This document shows positions 15,040-27,021 of a DNA stretch of 64,000 nt, one piece after another; the first letter of the stretch is position 1; every line of letters begins with the position of its first letter. The stretch is from assembly GCA_016708825.1 (NCBI GenBank), contig JADJEZ010000004.1:310001-374000 (forward strand), in the 5' to 3' direction. The notes below the pieces were generated by a model, which worked only from the letters and a program-made list of their open reading frames with translations, made no database searches and was not told the DNA's origin. The DNA is from Betaproteobacteria bacterium. GTDB taxonomy: Bacteria > Pseudomonadota > Gammaproteobacteria > Burkholderiales > Usitatibacteraceae. The position numbers and the translations under genes are program-made.

Positions 15040-16548
15040 ATGGAACGCATCATCCGATCCGCCTGCGCGGCGGCCGCCTGGTTCGCCGTCGCGATGCTGC
15101 AGGGATGCGGAGGCGGGGGAGGCTCGCCCGCGGCGGCTGCGCCGCTGCCCGTGGCGTCCTCCTTCGCGCCTTCCTCCTCGCTGGCCGCGCGTTGCGCCGT
15201 GCCGCGCACCGGCACCGATGCCTCCCGCGGCGGGCTTCCCTTTCCCGACGGGCAGGGAACGCTGGACGACGAGAAGCGCTGGGTGCGCTCCTGGATCGAC
15301 GAGACCTACCTCTGGTACCGCGAGGTGCCGGATCTTCCTGCCGCGGACTACGCCGGTCCCGTGGACTATTTCGCGGTCCTGAAGTCGCCGGCGCTCACCG
15401 CCTCGGGCAGTCCGCGGGACCGCTTCCACTTCGTCTACGACACCGAGGTGTGGAACCGGCTCTCCGTCGGCGGCGTGGAGGCGGGCTACGGGATCGAGTG
15501 GGCGCTGCTTGCGCGCTCGCCGCCGCGGCGGATGGTGGTCGCTTACGTGGATCCGGGCTCTCCCGCGGCGCTGGCCGGGCTCGCCCGCGGCGCCGAGGTG
15601 GTTTCGGTGGACGGCGTGGATTTCGTGAGCGGCACGGACGCGGCCGCGATCAACGCGGGCGCCTTTCCCGAGCAGGTGGGCAAGCAGACGAGCTTCGTGT
15701 TTCGCGAGCCGGGGAGTGCGGCGCCGCGCGCCGTGACCATGACCGCCGTCGCCGTGACGAAGGTGCCGGTGCAGGGCGTGCGCACCATCGACACGCCGGC
15801 GGGGCGCGTGGGCTACCTGCACTTCACCGACCACATCGCCACGGCGGAGGCGGGCCTCGTGGACGCGATCGCGCAGCTGCGCGCCTCGGGTGCTACGGAG
15901 CTGGTGCTCGACATGCGCTACAACGGCGGCGGCTTTCTCGATATCGCTTCCCAGCTCGCGTACATGATCGCCGGGCCGGAAAGAACCGCCGGCAGGGTCT
16001 TCGAGCGCCTCCGGGTCAACGACAAGGGCCCCTTCGACATCGGCCCCGCGGGGCTTCCCACGCCCTTTCACGCCACGACGCGGGGATTTTCCGTCGCCGC
16101 GGGATCGCCGCTGCCCGCGCTGGGACTCGGGCGCGTCACCGTTCTCACCAGTTCCGGCACCTGTTCGGCCTCGGAGTCGGTGGTCAACGCGCTGCGCGGC
16201 GTCGATGTCCAGGTGAACCTCGTCGGCGGCGCCACCTGCGGCAAGCCCTACGGGTTCTTTCCCAAGGACAACTGCGGCACGACCTACTTCGCGATCCACT
16301 TCGAGGGCGTGAACGACCGCGGCTTCGGCGACTACGCCGACGGTTTCGCGCCCACCTGCGCCGTCGACGACGACTTTACGCGCCCGCTCGGTGACCCGGC
16401 CGAGGCGCGCTTTGCCGCCGCGCTGGGGCTGCTGGCCACCGGGGCCTGCCCCGCCTCCGCCAAGGCAGCGGTGCGCGATCCCGCGCTCGTGCGAGGGCCG
16501 CACCGCGAGAACCGGATCTTCCGACCACCAGGAGCGCGAGGCCCATGA
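15040..16548 (+). CDS. S41 family peptidase, lipoprotein
   Basis: 502 residues. A type II signal with lipobox LQGC (Cys ~22) followed by a Gly-rich linker suggests a lipid-anchored periplasmic protein. A PDZ-like segment spans residues ~140-230 (MVVAYVDPGSPAALAGLARGAEVVSVDGVD). The C-terminal tail-specific peptidase domain has GYLHFTDHI, ELVLDMRYNGGG and TSSGTCSASE with S376 as likely nucleophile. Homologues cleave other proteins near their C-termini. It overlaps the thioesterase start (ATGA) and follows ggt by 17 bp. Confidence 0.85.
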   Translation: MERIIRSACAAAAWFAVAMLQGCGGGGGSPAAAAPLPVASSFAPSSSLAARCAVPRTGTDASRGGLPFPDGQGTLDDEKRWVRSWIDETYLWYREVPDLPAADYAGPVDYFAVLKSPALTASGSPRDRFHFVYDTEVWNRLSVGGVEAGYGIEWALLARSPPRRMVVAYVDPGSPAALAGLARGAEVVSVDGVDFVSGTDAAAINAGAFPEQVGKQTSFVFREPGSAAPRAVTMTAVAVTKVPVQGVRTIDTPAGRVGYLHFTDHIATAEAGLVDAIAQLRASGATELVLDMRYNGGGFLDIASQLAYMIAGPERTAGRVFERLRVNDKGPFDIGPAGLPTPFHATTRGFSVAAGSPLPALGLGRVTVLTSSGTCSASESVVNALRGVDVQVNLVGGATCGKPYGFFPKDNCGTTYFAIHFEGVNDRGFGDYADGFAPTCAVDDDFTRPLGDPAEARFAAALGLLATGACPASAKAAVRDPALVRGPHRENRIFRPPGARGP

Positions 16549-16946
16549 GCCCGTTTCCGAAGCACCAGGACGTGACGCTCCTCACCACCCTCGGCATCGA
16601 GATCGTCGAGGCGACGAAGGAGCGCGTGGTGGCCACGATGCCCGTGGGCCCGAAGGTGCACCAGCCCTTCGGCCTGCTGCACGGCGGCGCCTCGGTGGCG
16701 CTGGCCGAGACCGTTGCCTCGACCGCCGCGTGGATGAACGTGGACCAGGCCACCCAGGTCCCCGTGGGCATAGAGATCAATGCGAACCACTTGCGCGCCA
16801 AGCGTGACGGCGTGGTCACCGCGACGGCAACTCCGGTGCACGTGGGCCGGAGCACGCAGGTGTGGGAGGTGCGGATCACGGACGAGGAGGGCAGGGCGGT
16901 ATGCGTCTCGCGCTGCACCCTCGCGGTGGTGCCCAGGCCCGCGTGA
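16545..16946 (+). CDS. PaaI/MenI-type hotdog thioesterase
   Basis: 133 residues, a single hotdog domain. The active-site stretch FGLLHGGASVALAETVAS and the downstream GIEINANHLRAKRDGVV place it with PaaI/YdiI (1,4-dihydroxy-2-naphthoyl-CoA or aromatic acyl-CoA) thioesterases, cytoplasmic and tetrameric. The conserved glutamate in ALAET is the likely base. It is coupled by ATGA overlap to the S41 peptidase gene, though no functional tie is obvious. Exact substrate unknown. Confidence 0.87.
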   Translation: MSPFPKHQDVTLLTTLGIEIVEATKERVVATMPVGPKVHQPFGLLHGGASVALAETVASTAAWMNVDQATQVPVGIEINANHLRAKRDGVVTATATPVHVGRSTQVWEVRITDEEGRAVCVSRCTLAVVPRPA

Positions 16947-17051
16947 GGAGCGCGCGCCCCGGCGCGGTTACACTGCGGGCATGAGACGCAGTGACTGTTG
17001 CGCTCGGCCGCGAATCGCCGGCGAGCGCTCATTCGATGGAGGGAGGCGACC

Positions 17052-18161
17052 ATGAAGACCCGCGCTGCCGTGGCCCGCAAGGCCGGCGAACCCCTCACGA
17101 TAGAGACCGTGGACCTGGAAGGCCCGAAGGCCGGCGAGGTGCTCGTCGAAATCAAGGCGACCGGCATCTGCCACACCGACGAGTTCACGCGCTCGGGCGC
17201 CGATCCCGAGGGAATCTTCCCCGCGATCCTCGGCCACGAGGGCGCCGGCATCGTGGTGGACACGGGCCCGGGCGTGACCAGCGTGGCGAAGGGCGACCAC
17301 GTGATTCCCCTCTACACGCCGGAGTGCCGCCAGTGCAAGTCGTGCCTGTCGCGGAAGACCAACCTGTGCACCGCGATTCGCGCCACCCAGGGCAAGGGGG
17401 TGATGCCCGACGGGAAGAGCCGCTTTTCCCTGGACGGCGAGCCGGTCTTCCACTACATGGGCTGCTCCACGTTCTCCAACTTCACCGTGCTGCCGGAGAT
17501 CGCCGTGGCGAGGATCCGCGAGGACGCGCCTTTCGAGAAGGTCTGCTACATCGGCTGCGGCGTGACGACCGGCATCGGCGCGGTGATCAACACCGCGAAG
17601 GTCGAGGCGGGCGCGAGCGTCGTGGTCTTCGGGCTGGGCGGCATCGGCCTGAACGTGATCCAGGGCGCGCGCCTGGTCGGGGCCGCGAAGATCATCGGCG
17701 TCGACCTGAACCCGGCCCGGAAGCCCCTGGCGGAAAAGTTCGGCATGACGCACTTCGTGAATCCGTCGGAAGCCGGGGCGGACCTCGTCGCGCATCTCGT
17801 CGCACTCACCGACGGCGGCGCGGACTACAGCTTCGAGTGCGTGGGCAACGTGGACCTCATGCGCCAGGCGCTCGAGTGCTGCCACCGCGGCTGGGGCGTG
17901 TCGGTCATCATCGGCGTGGCGGGCGCCGGCCAGGAGATCCGCACGCGCCCCTTCCAGCTGGTCACCGGGCGCGTGTGGAAGGGCAGCGCCTTCGGTGGCG
18001 CCCGCGGGCGCACGGACGTCCCGAAGATCGTCGACTGGTACATGGACGGGAAGATCCGGATCGACCCGCTCATCACCCACGTCATGCCGCTGGAGGACAT
18101 CAACCGGGCGTTCGACCTCATGCACCGCGGCGAATCGATCCGCAGCGTGGTGGTGTACTGA
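17052..18161 (+). CDS. frmA: S-(hydroxymethyl)glutathione dehydrogenase (class III alcohol dehydrogenase)
   Basis: 369 residues. Oxidises the formaldehyde-glutathione adduct to S-formylglutathione with NAD. The catalytic zinc site C-HTDEF and GHEGAGIV, the structural-zinc cysteines C-QC-SC-SRKTNLC, and FGLGGIGLNVIQGA (NAD loop) are visible, and the length equals class III enzymes. The TGICHTDEFTRSG motif separates it from other ADHs. ATG 17052 sits after GGAGGGAGG. It shares one base (A 18161) with the fghA start, forming the two-step detoxification operon. Confidence 0.96.
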   Translation: MKTRAAVARKAGEPLTIETVDLEGPKAGEVLVEIKATGICHTDEFTRSGADPEGIFPAILGHEGAGIVVDTGPGVTSVAKGDHVIPLYTPECRQCKSCLSRKTNLCTAIRATQGKGVMPDGKSRFSLDGEPVFHYMGCSTFSNFTVLPEIAVARIREDAPFEKVCYIGCGVTTGIGAVINTAKVEAGASVVVFGLGGIGLNVIQGARLVGAAKIIGVDLNPARKPLAEKFGMTHFVNPSEAGADLVAHLVALTDGGADYSFECVGNVDLMRQALECCHRGWGVSVIIGVAGAGQEIRTRPFQLVTGRVWKGSAFGGARGRTDVPKIVDWYMDGKIRIDPLITHVMPLEDINRAFDLMHRGESIRSVVVY

Positions 18162-19018
18162 TGCCGGCGCTGGAGATCGTCTCGGAGCAGGCCTGCTACG
18201 GCGGCGTGCAGGGCTTCTACCGCCACGACTCGCGTGAGTGCGCGAGCCGGATGCGCTTCTCCGTCTACCGCCCGCCGCAGGCCGCTGCCGGCCCCGTTCC
18301 CGTCCTCTACTGGCTCGCGGGGCTCACCTGCACGGAGGAAACCTTCATGGTGAAGGCGGGCGCGCAGCGCCTGGCCGCGCGCCTGGGGCTCATGCTGGTC
18401 GCGCCCGACACGAGCCCGCGGGAGCCGCGCTTTCCCGGCGACGACGAGAGCTGGGACTTCGGTCTCGGCGCGGGCTTCTACGTCGACGCGACCGAGGCGC
18501 CGTGGAGCGCGAACTACCGGATGTACAGCTACGTGACGGCGGAGCTTCCCGCGGTGATCGGCGAGCACTTCGCCGCGGACACCACGCGCCAGGGCATCTT
18601 CGGCCATTCCATGGGCGGGCACGGGGCGCTCGTGTGCGCGCTTCGCGAACCCGGGCGCTACCGCTCGGTGTCCGCGTTCTCCCCGGTTGCGGCACCTTCC
18701 CAGGCGCCCTGGGGCGAGAACGCCTTCGCACGCTTCCTGGGCGAGGATCCGGCGCCGTGGGGTGCCTACGATGCCACCGAGCTCGCGCGCGGTTCCTCCT
18801 TCGCGGGGCGGGTGCTGATCGACCAGGGAGAGGCGGACAAGTTTCTCGCCACGCAGCTCATGCCGGAGAAGTTCGTCGCCGCGTGCGCGGGCACGGGCAT
18901 CGTGCCGCGGCTGCGCCGCCATCCCGGCTACGACCACAGCTACTGGTTCGTGCAGACCTTCATCGCCGACCACCTGCGCCACCACGCCGGCGCGCTCTCG
19001 CGGCCCGGCGCCGCGTAG
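18161..19018 (+). CDS. fghA: S-formylglutathione hydrolase
   Basis: 285 residues, alpha/beta hydrolase (esterase D family). Hydrolyses S-formylglutathione to formate and glutathione. Visible motifs: YWLAGLTCTEETFMVKAGAQ, DTSPRE, nucleophile elbow GHSMGGHGAL, acid in DQGEADKFL and the final histidine in GYDHSYWF. Start codon overlaps the frmA stop, so the genes are coupled. No formate dehydrogenase is present in the window. Confidence 0.96.
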   Translation: MPALEIVSEQACYGGVQGFYRHDSRECASRMRFSVYRPPQAAAGPVPVLYWLAGLTCTEETFMVKAGAQRLAARLGLMLVAPDTSPREPRFPGDDESWDFGLGAGFYVDATEAPWSANYRMYSYVTAELPAVIGEHFAADTTRQGIFGHSMGGHGALVCALREPGRYRSVSAFSPVAAPSQAPWGENAFARFLGEDPAPWGAYDATELARGSSFAGRVLIDQGEADKFLATQLMPEKFVAACAGTGIVPRLRRHPGYDHSYWFVQTFIADHLRHHAGALSRPGAA

Positions 19019-19046
19019 GCGCGGCACCCACGGAGGCGACATTGCC

Positions 19047-19496
19047 ATGGTGTCGAGCAGGGCGACCACCGTCGCGCAGTACCTGGAGGAGCTTCCCGGG
19101 GAGCGGCGCGCGGTCGTCTCCCGCCTGCGCGCGGCCCTCGCGAAGGCGATGCCCGAGGGCTACGTGGAATCGATGAACTGGGGAATGATCTGCTGGGAAA
19201 TTCCCCTGGAGCGCTGCCCGCAGGCTTACAACGGCCGGCCCCTGGGCTACGTGGCGCTCGCGGCGCAGAAGCACCACTACGCGCTCTATCTCATGGGCGT
19301 CTACGCCGACGACCGGCAGGCCCGGACGCTCGAGGCGGCTTTTCGGACGCTGGGAACGAAGCCCGACGTGGGGAAGTCCTGCGTGCGCTTTCGCCGCCTC
19401 GAGGACATCCCGCTCGATGCGATCCTCGGGCTCGTGGCCTCGATGTCCGTCGAGGACTACCTCGCGAGCCATGAGAAGGGGCGCGCCGGACCCTAG
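19047..19496 (+). CDS. DUF1801 domain-containing protein
   Basis: 149 residues. Typical DUF1801 features: VAQYLEELPGERRAVVSRLRAAL at the N-terminus, MNWGMICWEIPL, YVALAAQKHHYALYLMGV, and GKSCVRFRRLEDIPLDAI. The fold is YdhG-like and the function unknown. Follows fghA by 28 bases in the same direction; its last 4 bases overlap the end of convergent glgX. Confidence 0.88.
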   Translation: MVSSRATTVAQYLEELPGERRAVVSRLRAALAKAMPEGYVESMNWGMICWEIPLERCPQAYNGRPLGYVALAAQKHHYALYLMGVYADDRQARTLEAAFRTLGTKPDVGKSCVRFRRLEDIPLDAILGLVASMSVEDYLASHEKGRAGP

Positions 19497-21568
19497 CCGG
19501 GGCCCGGCGCGGCTTCCTCGACGAGCACGACCACGCTGCGCGCTTCGACGGCATCGTCTGCGCCACCCGTCGAGGCGTCCGGAACCGCGCCGGCGAAGGC
19601 GGTGTCCGCGGCGCGGCGCCAGCGATGGCCAGTGCGTGCCTGCGGCCAGCGGACCGCAAGCGGCTCGCGGCCCGCGTTCAGCGCGACCACGACGCGATCG
19701 GCGGGCGCGCCGTCCGCGGCGGGTGCGTAGAGGGCCAGGACCAGCGCGTGGTTGCCGGGCCGGTTCCAGCCGTCCCCGGCCATGGCGCTTCCGTCGGGAC
19801 GGCGCCACTCGACGTCGGCGAGCCCCGTCGCGTCCACCGCGCCGCCCGTGAGCCATCGGTCCTCGCGCAGCGCGCGATGGTCCTTGCGCAGCGCCGCGAG
19901 GGCGGCCGCCGCCTCGCACAGCGCGCGGTCGGCCCCGTCCCAATCCATCCAGGAAAGCGTGTCGTCGTGGGCGTACGCATTGTTGTTGCCGCGCTGCGTG
20001 CGGCCGAGCTCGTCTCCCATCGAAAGCATGGGCGTGCCGCGCGAGACGAGCAGGGTGGCCAGGAGGTTTCGCGCGTCGCGCCGCCGCGCGGCAACGACCC
20101 CGGCATCCTCCGTCGGTCCCTCGACACCGTGGTTCCAGGAGAAGTTGCGGTCGGTGCCGTCGCGGTTGCCCTCGCCGTTGGCCTCGTTGTGCTTGTGCTC
20201 GTGGGAGACCAGGTCGGCGAGCGAGAAGCCGTCGTGGGCGCACACGAAGTTGACCGAGCAGGCGGGAGAGCGGGTGGCGAAGAGGTCCGATGACCCGGCC
20301 AGGCGCGTGGCCAGTTCCGCCACGGTAGCCTCGTCGCCGCGCCAGAAGCGGCGCACGGTATCGCGGTAGCGGTCGTTCCACTCGGCCCATCCGGCGGGAA
20401 AGGCGCCGAGCCGATGGCCGCCGGGGCCGATGTCCCAGGGTTCGGCGATGAGCTTCAGGTCGCGCAGCAGGGGATCGGCCGCGATCGCCGCGAGGAACGG
20501 GGCGTCGGGGTCGAAACCGGTATCGCGCCGGGCGAGCGTGGTGGCCAGATCGAAGCGGAAGCCGTCGACCCCGGCCGCGCGCACGTAGTGGCGGAGCGTA
20601 TCGAGGGCCAGGCGCAGCGCCGGCGGGCGGTCGAGCGCGAGCGTGTTGCCGCAGCCCGCGTCGTCCACGTAACGCGCGCCGTCGCCGGGGAGCGTGCGGT
20701 AGTAGGTCGCGTTGTCGAGCCCGCGCAGGGACAGGGTCGGCCCGTGCTCGTCGCCCTCGCCGGTGTGGTTCAGGACCACGTCGAGGATCACCTCGATTCC
20801 CGCCTCGTGCAGCGCGGCGACGCAGGCCGCGAGCTCGGCCATGCCGCCGGGCGCGAGCCGGGGATCGGGCACCATCAGCGACACCGGGTTGTAGCCCCAG
20901 TAGTTGCCCAGGCCGAGGGCGACGAGGTGGCGCTCGTCCACCCACGCGGCCACGGGCATGAGCTCCACCGTGGTCACGCCCAGGCGCACGAGGTGCGAGA
21001 TCGCGGCGCGATGGGCGAGGCCCGCGCAGGTGCCGCGCACCGCCTCCGGCACGCCGGGGTGGGTCCTCGTGAAGCCGCGCACGTGCAGCTCGTAGACGAC
21101 GGTGTAGTCCCACGGCCAGCGCAGCGCGCGCGCTGCAATCGCGGGCGACGCCGCGGCAACGATCGCCTTGGGCATGAAGGCCGCGCTGTCCCGGGGGTCC
21201 GGCGTGCCGTCGGGCTGTGCGCCGAACATCGACGGATGGAGCCTGAACCCGCGATCGAGGATCGTCGCGTAGGGGTCGACCAGCAGCTTCGCGGGATTGA
21301 ACCGGTGGCCGTCCCGCGGGCTCCAGGGGCCGTGGGCGCGCAGTCCGTAGCGGCTTCCCGCCGCCATTCCCGGCACGAACCCGTGGAACACGTCGCCGGT
21401 GCGGTCGGGGAGGCGATGGCTCGCGGTCTGCACGATGGAGTCGCGATCGAAGAGGCAGACCTCGATGGCGGTGGCGTGGGCCGAGAAGACGGCGACGTTC
21501 GCCCCGCCGGGGACGGGCGTGGCGCCGAGCGGCTCGGGGTTGCTGGGATGTGTCCCGTTTGCGGCCAA
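19493..21568 (-). CDS. glgX: Glycogen debranching enzyme GlgX
   Basis: 691 residues, glycoside hydrolase family 13. Removes the short branches left by phosphorylase. An N-terminal CBM48-like domain (GATPVPGGANVAVFSAHA) precedes the barrel. Catalytic regions: GIEVILDVVLNHTGEGDE, DGFRFDLATTLARRD (nucleophile Asp), KLIAEPWDIGPGG (acid Glu), NFVCAHDGFSLADLVSHEHKHNEANGEGNRDG and SRGTPMLSMGDELGRTQRGNNNAY, all diagnostic for GlgX. Last gene of the glgP-C-A-X run. Confidence 0.95.
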   Translation of the reverse strand: MAANGTHPSNPEPLGATPVPGGANVAVFSAHATAIEVCLFDRDSIVQTASHRLPDRTGDVFHGFVPGMAAGSRYGLRAHGPWSPRDGHRFNPAKLLVDPYATILDRGFRLHPSMFGAQPDGTPDPRDSAAFMPKAIVAAASPAIAARALRWPWDYTVVYELHVRGFTRTHPGVPEAVRGTCAGLAHRAAISHLVRLGVTTVELMPVAAWVDERHLVALGLGNYWGYNPVSLMVPDPRLAPGGMAELAACVAALHEAGIEVILDVVLNHTGEGDEHGPTLSLRGLDNATYYRTLPGDGARYVDDAGCGNTLALDRPPALRLALDTLRHYVRAAGVDGFRFDLATTLARRDTGFDPDAPFLAAIAADPLLRDLKLIAEPWDIGPGGHRLGAFPAGWAEWNDRYRDTVRRFWRGDEATVAELATRLAGSSDLFATRSPACSVNFVCAHDGFSLADLVSHEHKHNEANGEGNRDGTDRNFSWNHGVEGPTEDAGVVAARRRDARNLLATLLVSRGTPMLSMGDELGRTQRGNNNAYAHDDTLSWMDWDGADRALCEAAAALAALRKDHRALREDRWLTGGAVDATGLADVEWRRPDGSAMAGDGWNRPGNHALVLALYAPAADGAPADRVVVALNAGREPLAVRWPQARTGHRWRRAADTAFAGAVPDASTGGADDAVEARSVVVLVEEAAPGPG

Positions 21569-21571
21569 GGC

Positions 21572-23029
21572 TCAGCCGGCGGGGCGCGACGCGAGGTCGC
21601 GGAAAAGCGCCGCGTACTGTTTTGCGGCACGGCGCCAGCCTACCTCGGCGGCCATGCCGTGGCGCTGGAGCTTTCGCCAGGTGCCCCGGTCCTGCCAGAG
21701 CCGGACGGCGCGCTCGAGGGCGAGGGCGAGCGCCTCGCGCGACACCGGCGAGAACTGCAGGCCGTTGCCCGCGCGGGACACGAGGGCCATCTCGTTCGCG
21801 TCGATCACGGTGTCGGCGAGCCCCCCCACGCGCGCGACGACGGGAACCGCGCCGTAGCGCAGCGCGCACAACTGCGCGAGGCCGCAGGGCTCGAAGCGCG
21901 ACGGCACGAGCAGGGCGTCCGCTCCGCCCTGCACGAGGTGGGCCAGGGGCTCGTCGAATCCGATGAACGCCCCGACCCTTCCGGGCGCCGCCTGCGCGGC
22001 GGCGGCGAATCCCGACTCCAGCGCGGCCTCGCCGGAACCGACGATCGCGAGCTGCCCGCCGAGGGCCAGCAGGTCCGGCACGCACTCGAGCAGCACGTCC
22101 ATGCCCTTCTGCCAGGTCAGGCGGCTCACGACGCCGAAGAGGGGTGCGGCGTCGTCCCGGTCGAGTCCCAGGTGCTTCTGCAGCGCGGCCTTGTTCGCGG
22201 CGCGGCCGGCGACGTTTCGCGCGTCGAACGGCGAGGCGAGGAACGCGTCCTTCGCGGGGTTCCAGTAGTCCGTGTCGATGCCGTTCAGGATGCCGGTGAG
22301 CTCGCCCGCGCGATGGCGGAGCAGGCCGTCGAGCCCCATGCCGGACTCCGGCGTGCGGATCTCCATCGCGTAGCGCGGCGAAACGGTGGTCACGTGGTCG
22401 GCGAGCGCGATTCCCGCCTTGAGGAAGCCGATGGAGCCGAAGTACTCGACGCCGTCCAGGCCCCAGGCGTGGTCGGGCAGGCCGAGTTCCGCGAGGAGCG
22501 AGGCCGGAAACTGCCCCTGGAAGGCGAGGTTGTGGACCGTCATCACGGTGCGCGGACGCGGCCCGCCGCGGTAGTGCAGGTAGGCGGGCGCGAGCCCGGC
22601 CTGCCAGTCGTGCGCGTGGACGATGTCCGGCACGAATGCGCCCACGACGCCGCGCCCGATGTCCGCGGCGGCCGCGCCGAGCGCGGCGAAGCGCAGCGCG
22701 TTGTCGGGCCAGTTGCCGCCGTCGGGGCCGACATAGGGCCCCCCGGGGCGCAGGTACAGGTGCGGGGCGTCGAGGACGAAGAGATCGAGGCCGGCCACGC
22801 GCGCGGCGAGGATGCGCGCAGCACCGCCGTGCAGCGCCGGGTAGGCGTGGACGGCCTGCGCGTCGCCGATCGCGGCAAGCACGGAGCCGTAGCCGGGCAT
22901 CAGGGTGTGCACGGCGACCCCTTCGGCCCCGAGTGCGGCGGGAAGCGCTCCGGTCACGTCGGCAAGGCCGCCGGTCTTCGCCAGCGGAAAGACCTCCGAG
23001 GCGACCGAAAGCACCGCGAGCGGCTTCAT
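21572..23029 (-). CDS. glgA: Glycogen synthase (ADP-glucose, GT5)
   Basis: 485 residues. Extends alpha-1,4-glucan from ADP-glucose. The N-terminal KTGGLADVTGALP binds ADP-glucose; HDWQAGLAPAYL and the C-terminal PSRFEPCGLAQLCALRYGAVPVV are the other classic GT5 motifs. Length is normal. ATG 23029 overlaps the glgC stop (ATGA), and the stop codon lies 3 bp before the glgX start. Confidence 0.96.
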   Translation of the reverse strand: MKPLAVLSVASEVFPLAKTGGLADVTGALPAALGAEGVAVHTLMPGYGSVLAAIGDAQAVHAYPALHGGAARILAARVAGLDLFVLDAPHLYLRPGGPYVGPDGGNWPDNALRFAALGAAAADIGRGVVGAFVPDIVHAHDWQAGLAPAYLHYRGGPRPRTVMTVHNLAFQGQFPASLLAELGLPDHAWGLDGVEYFGSIGFLKAGIALADHVTTVSPRYAMEIRTPESGMGLDGLLRHRAGELTGILNGIDTDYWNPAKDAFLASPFDARNVAGRAANKAALQKHLGLDRDDAAPLFGVVSRLTWQKGMDVLLECVPDLLALGGQLAIVGSGEAALESGFAAAAQAAPGRVGAFIGFDEPLAHLVQGGADALLVPSRFEPCGLAQLCALRYGAVPVVARVGGLADTVIDANEMALVSRAGNGLQFSPVSREALALALERAVRLWQDRGTWRKLQRHGMAAEVGWRRAAKQYAALFRDLASRPAG

Positions 23030-24378
23030 GGGCCGAGGCGGTCGATCATCGGCTGCGTGATGAGGCAGATTCCCTTTTCGGTGCGGCGGAAGCGGCGCGC
23101 GTCCTCCTCCGGGTCTTCTCCCACCACGAGGCCCTGCGGGATCTGCACGCCGGCGTCGATCACCACGTTCTTCAGGCGCGCATGGCGGCCGACCTCCACG
23201 TGCGGAAGCAACACCGCGTTCTCGATGTGGGAGTACGAATGGACGTGGACCAGCGTGGCGAGGAGCGAGCGGCGCACCGTCGCGCCCGAGACGATGCATC
23301 CGCCGGAGACGAGGGAGGCGATGGCCGTCCCGCGGCGCCCGTCCACGTCGTGGACGAACTTGGCCGGGGGCGTGATCCCGGAATAGGTCCAGATCGGCCA
23401 GTCGAGGTCGAAGAGGTCGAGCTCGGGAACGACGTCGGTCAGGTCGATGTTGGCTTCCCAGTACGCGTCGAGCGTGCCGACGTCGCGCCAGTAGGCGGTG
23501 GACTCCGAGCGCGAGCGCACGCACGAGCTGGTGAAGCGGTGCGCCATGACCTTCCCGTTCGCGACCAGCCACGGGATGATGTCCTTGCCGAAATCGCGGC
23601 TCGAGTGCGGGTCGGCCACGTCGCGGCGCAGCTGCTCGTTCAGCAGGTCGCGCTGGAAGATGTAGACGCCCATGCTCGCCAGCGCGTAGCCGGGCCGGTC
23701 CGGCATCTCCGGCGGCACCGCGGGTTTCTCGACGAAGGAAATGACGCGGTCGTCGGCGTCGACGTGCATCACGCCGAAGGCGCTCGCCTCGGCGACGGGA
23801 ACCTCGAGACAGGCCACGGTCACGTCGGCGAAGGAGTTCACGTGCTGGACGAGCATGCGCTCGTAGTCCATCTTGTAGACGTGGTCGCCGGCGAGGATGA
23901 CGAGATACTCGGGACCGTAGCCGTCGATGATGTCGGTGTTCTGGTAGACGGCGTCCGCCGTCCCCGCGTACCACTCGTTGCCCTCCAGGCGCTGGCTGGC
24001 CGGGAGGATGTCGAAGCTCTCGTTGCGCACCGGCTGCAGGAAGTTCCAGCCGCGCTGCAGGTGGCGGATCAGGCTGTGCGCCTTGTACTGCGTGGCCACC
24101 GCGATGTGGCGGATGCCGGAGTTGAGCGCGTTGGAGAGCGCGAAGTCGATGATGCGCATCTTGCCGCCGAAGTACACGGCGGGCTTCGCGCGCCGGTCGG
24201 TGAGCTCCATGAGCCGCGTGCCGCGACCGCCCGCAAGCACGTAGGCCATTGCCGAGCGCGCGAGCGGCATCGCGTAGGAGATCCGGCGCCGGTCGTGCAG
24301 GTACGGATGCGAGCCGCTCGCGTCGATGTCGCCGTCCGCGGCCGTGGGGGATAGGACCGGATTCGTCTTCGGTTCCAT
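23026..24378 (-). CDS. glgC: Glucose-1-phosphate adenylyltransferase
   Basis: 450 residues. Makes ADP-glucose, the committed step of bacterial glycogen synthesis. The nucleotide-binding motif AGGRGTRLMELTDRRAKPAV, the DHVYKMDY substrate loop, SFVEKP (glucose-1-phosphate site) and a C-terminal left-handed beta-helix (VSGGCIVSGATVRRSLL) are intact. A 40-residue N-terminal extension with YAMPLARSAMAYVLAGG is usual for proteobacterial forms. Preceded by GGAGGTGCC before the ATG. Confidence 0.96.
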   Translation of the reverse strand: MEPKTNPVLSPTAADGDIDASGSHPYLHDRRRISYAMPLARSAMAYVLAGGRGTRLMELTDRRAKPAVYFGGKMRIIDFALSNALNSGIRHIAVATQYKAHSLIRHLQRGWNFLQPVRNESFDILPASQRLEGNEWYAGTADAVYQNTDIIDGYGPEYLVILAGDHVYKMDYERMLVQHVNSFADVTVACLEVPVAEASAFGVMHVDADDRVISFVEKPAVPPEMPDRPGYALASMGVYIFQRDLLNEQLRRDVADPHSSRDFGKDIIPWLVANGKVMAHRFTSSCVRSRSESTAYWRDVGTLDAYWEANIDLTDVVPELDLFDLDWPIWTYSGITPPAKFVHDVDGRRGTAIASLVSGGCIVSGATVRRSLLATLVHVHSYSHIENAVLLPHVEVGRHARLKNVVIDAGVQIPQGLVVGEDPEEDARRFRRTEKGICLITQPMIDRLGP

Positions 24379-24424
24379 GGCACCTCCTTCGCGTCGTCGG
24401 CCGCCCGGTGCTGCCGATCCGGCC

Positions 24425-26846
<2,422 letters not shown>

Positions 26847-27021
26847 CGACGCGGGGCGCCTCGCGTTGCGGTTTCTCGGGATCCGGGCGGAGGGGCGGGA
26901 CGGAGGGGTTCAAGGACGGGAAGTGTTCAGGTTCTGCAACCGGCGTGGTCTCTGCGGTAGAGTTTACCCGTCCGCGGGCCGTGTGGCGCCCGCTCCCCTC
27001 GTGACCGAGCACGCCCCAGCC

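Noticed and set aside
20414..23386. 990-codon plus-strand ORF opposite glgX and glgA
   Set aside because: Shadow ORF; composition is Arg/Gly/Ala/Val/Glu-rich with no domain, while the minus strand encodes intact GlgX and GlgA.
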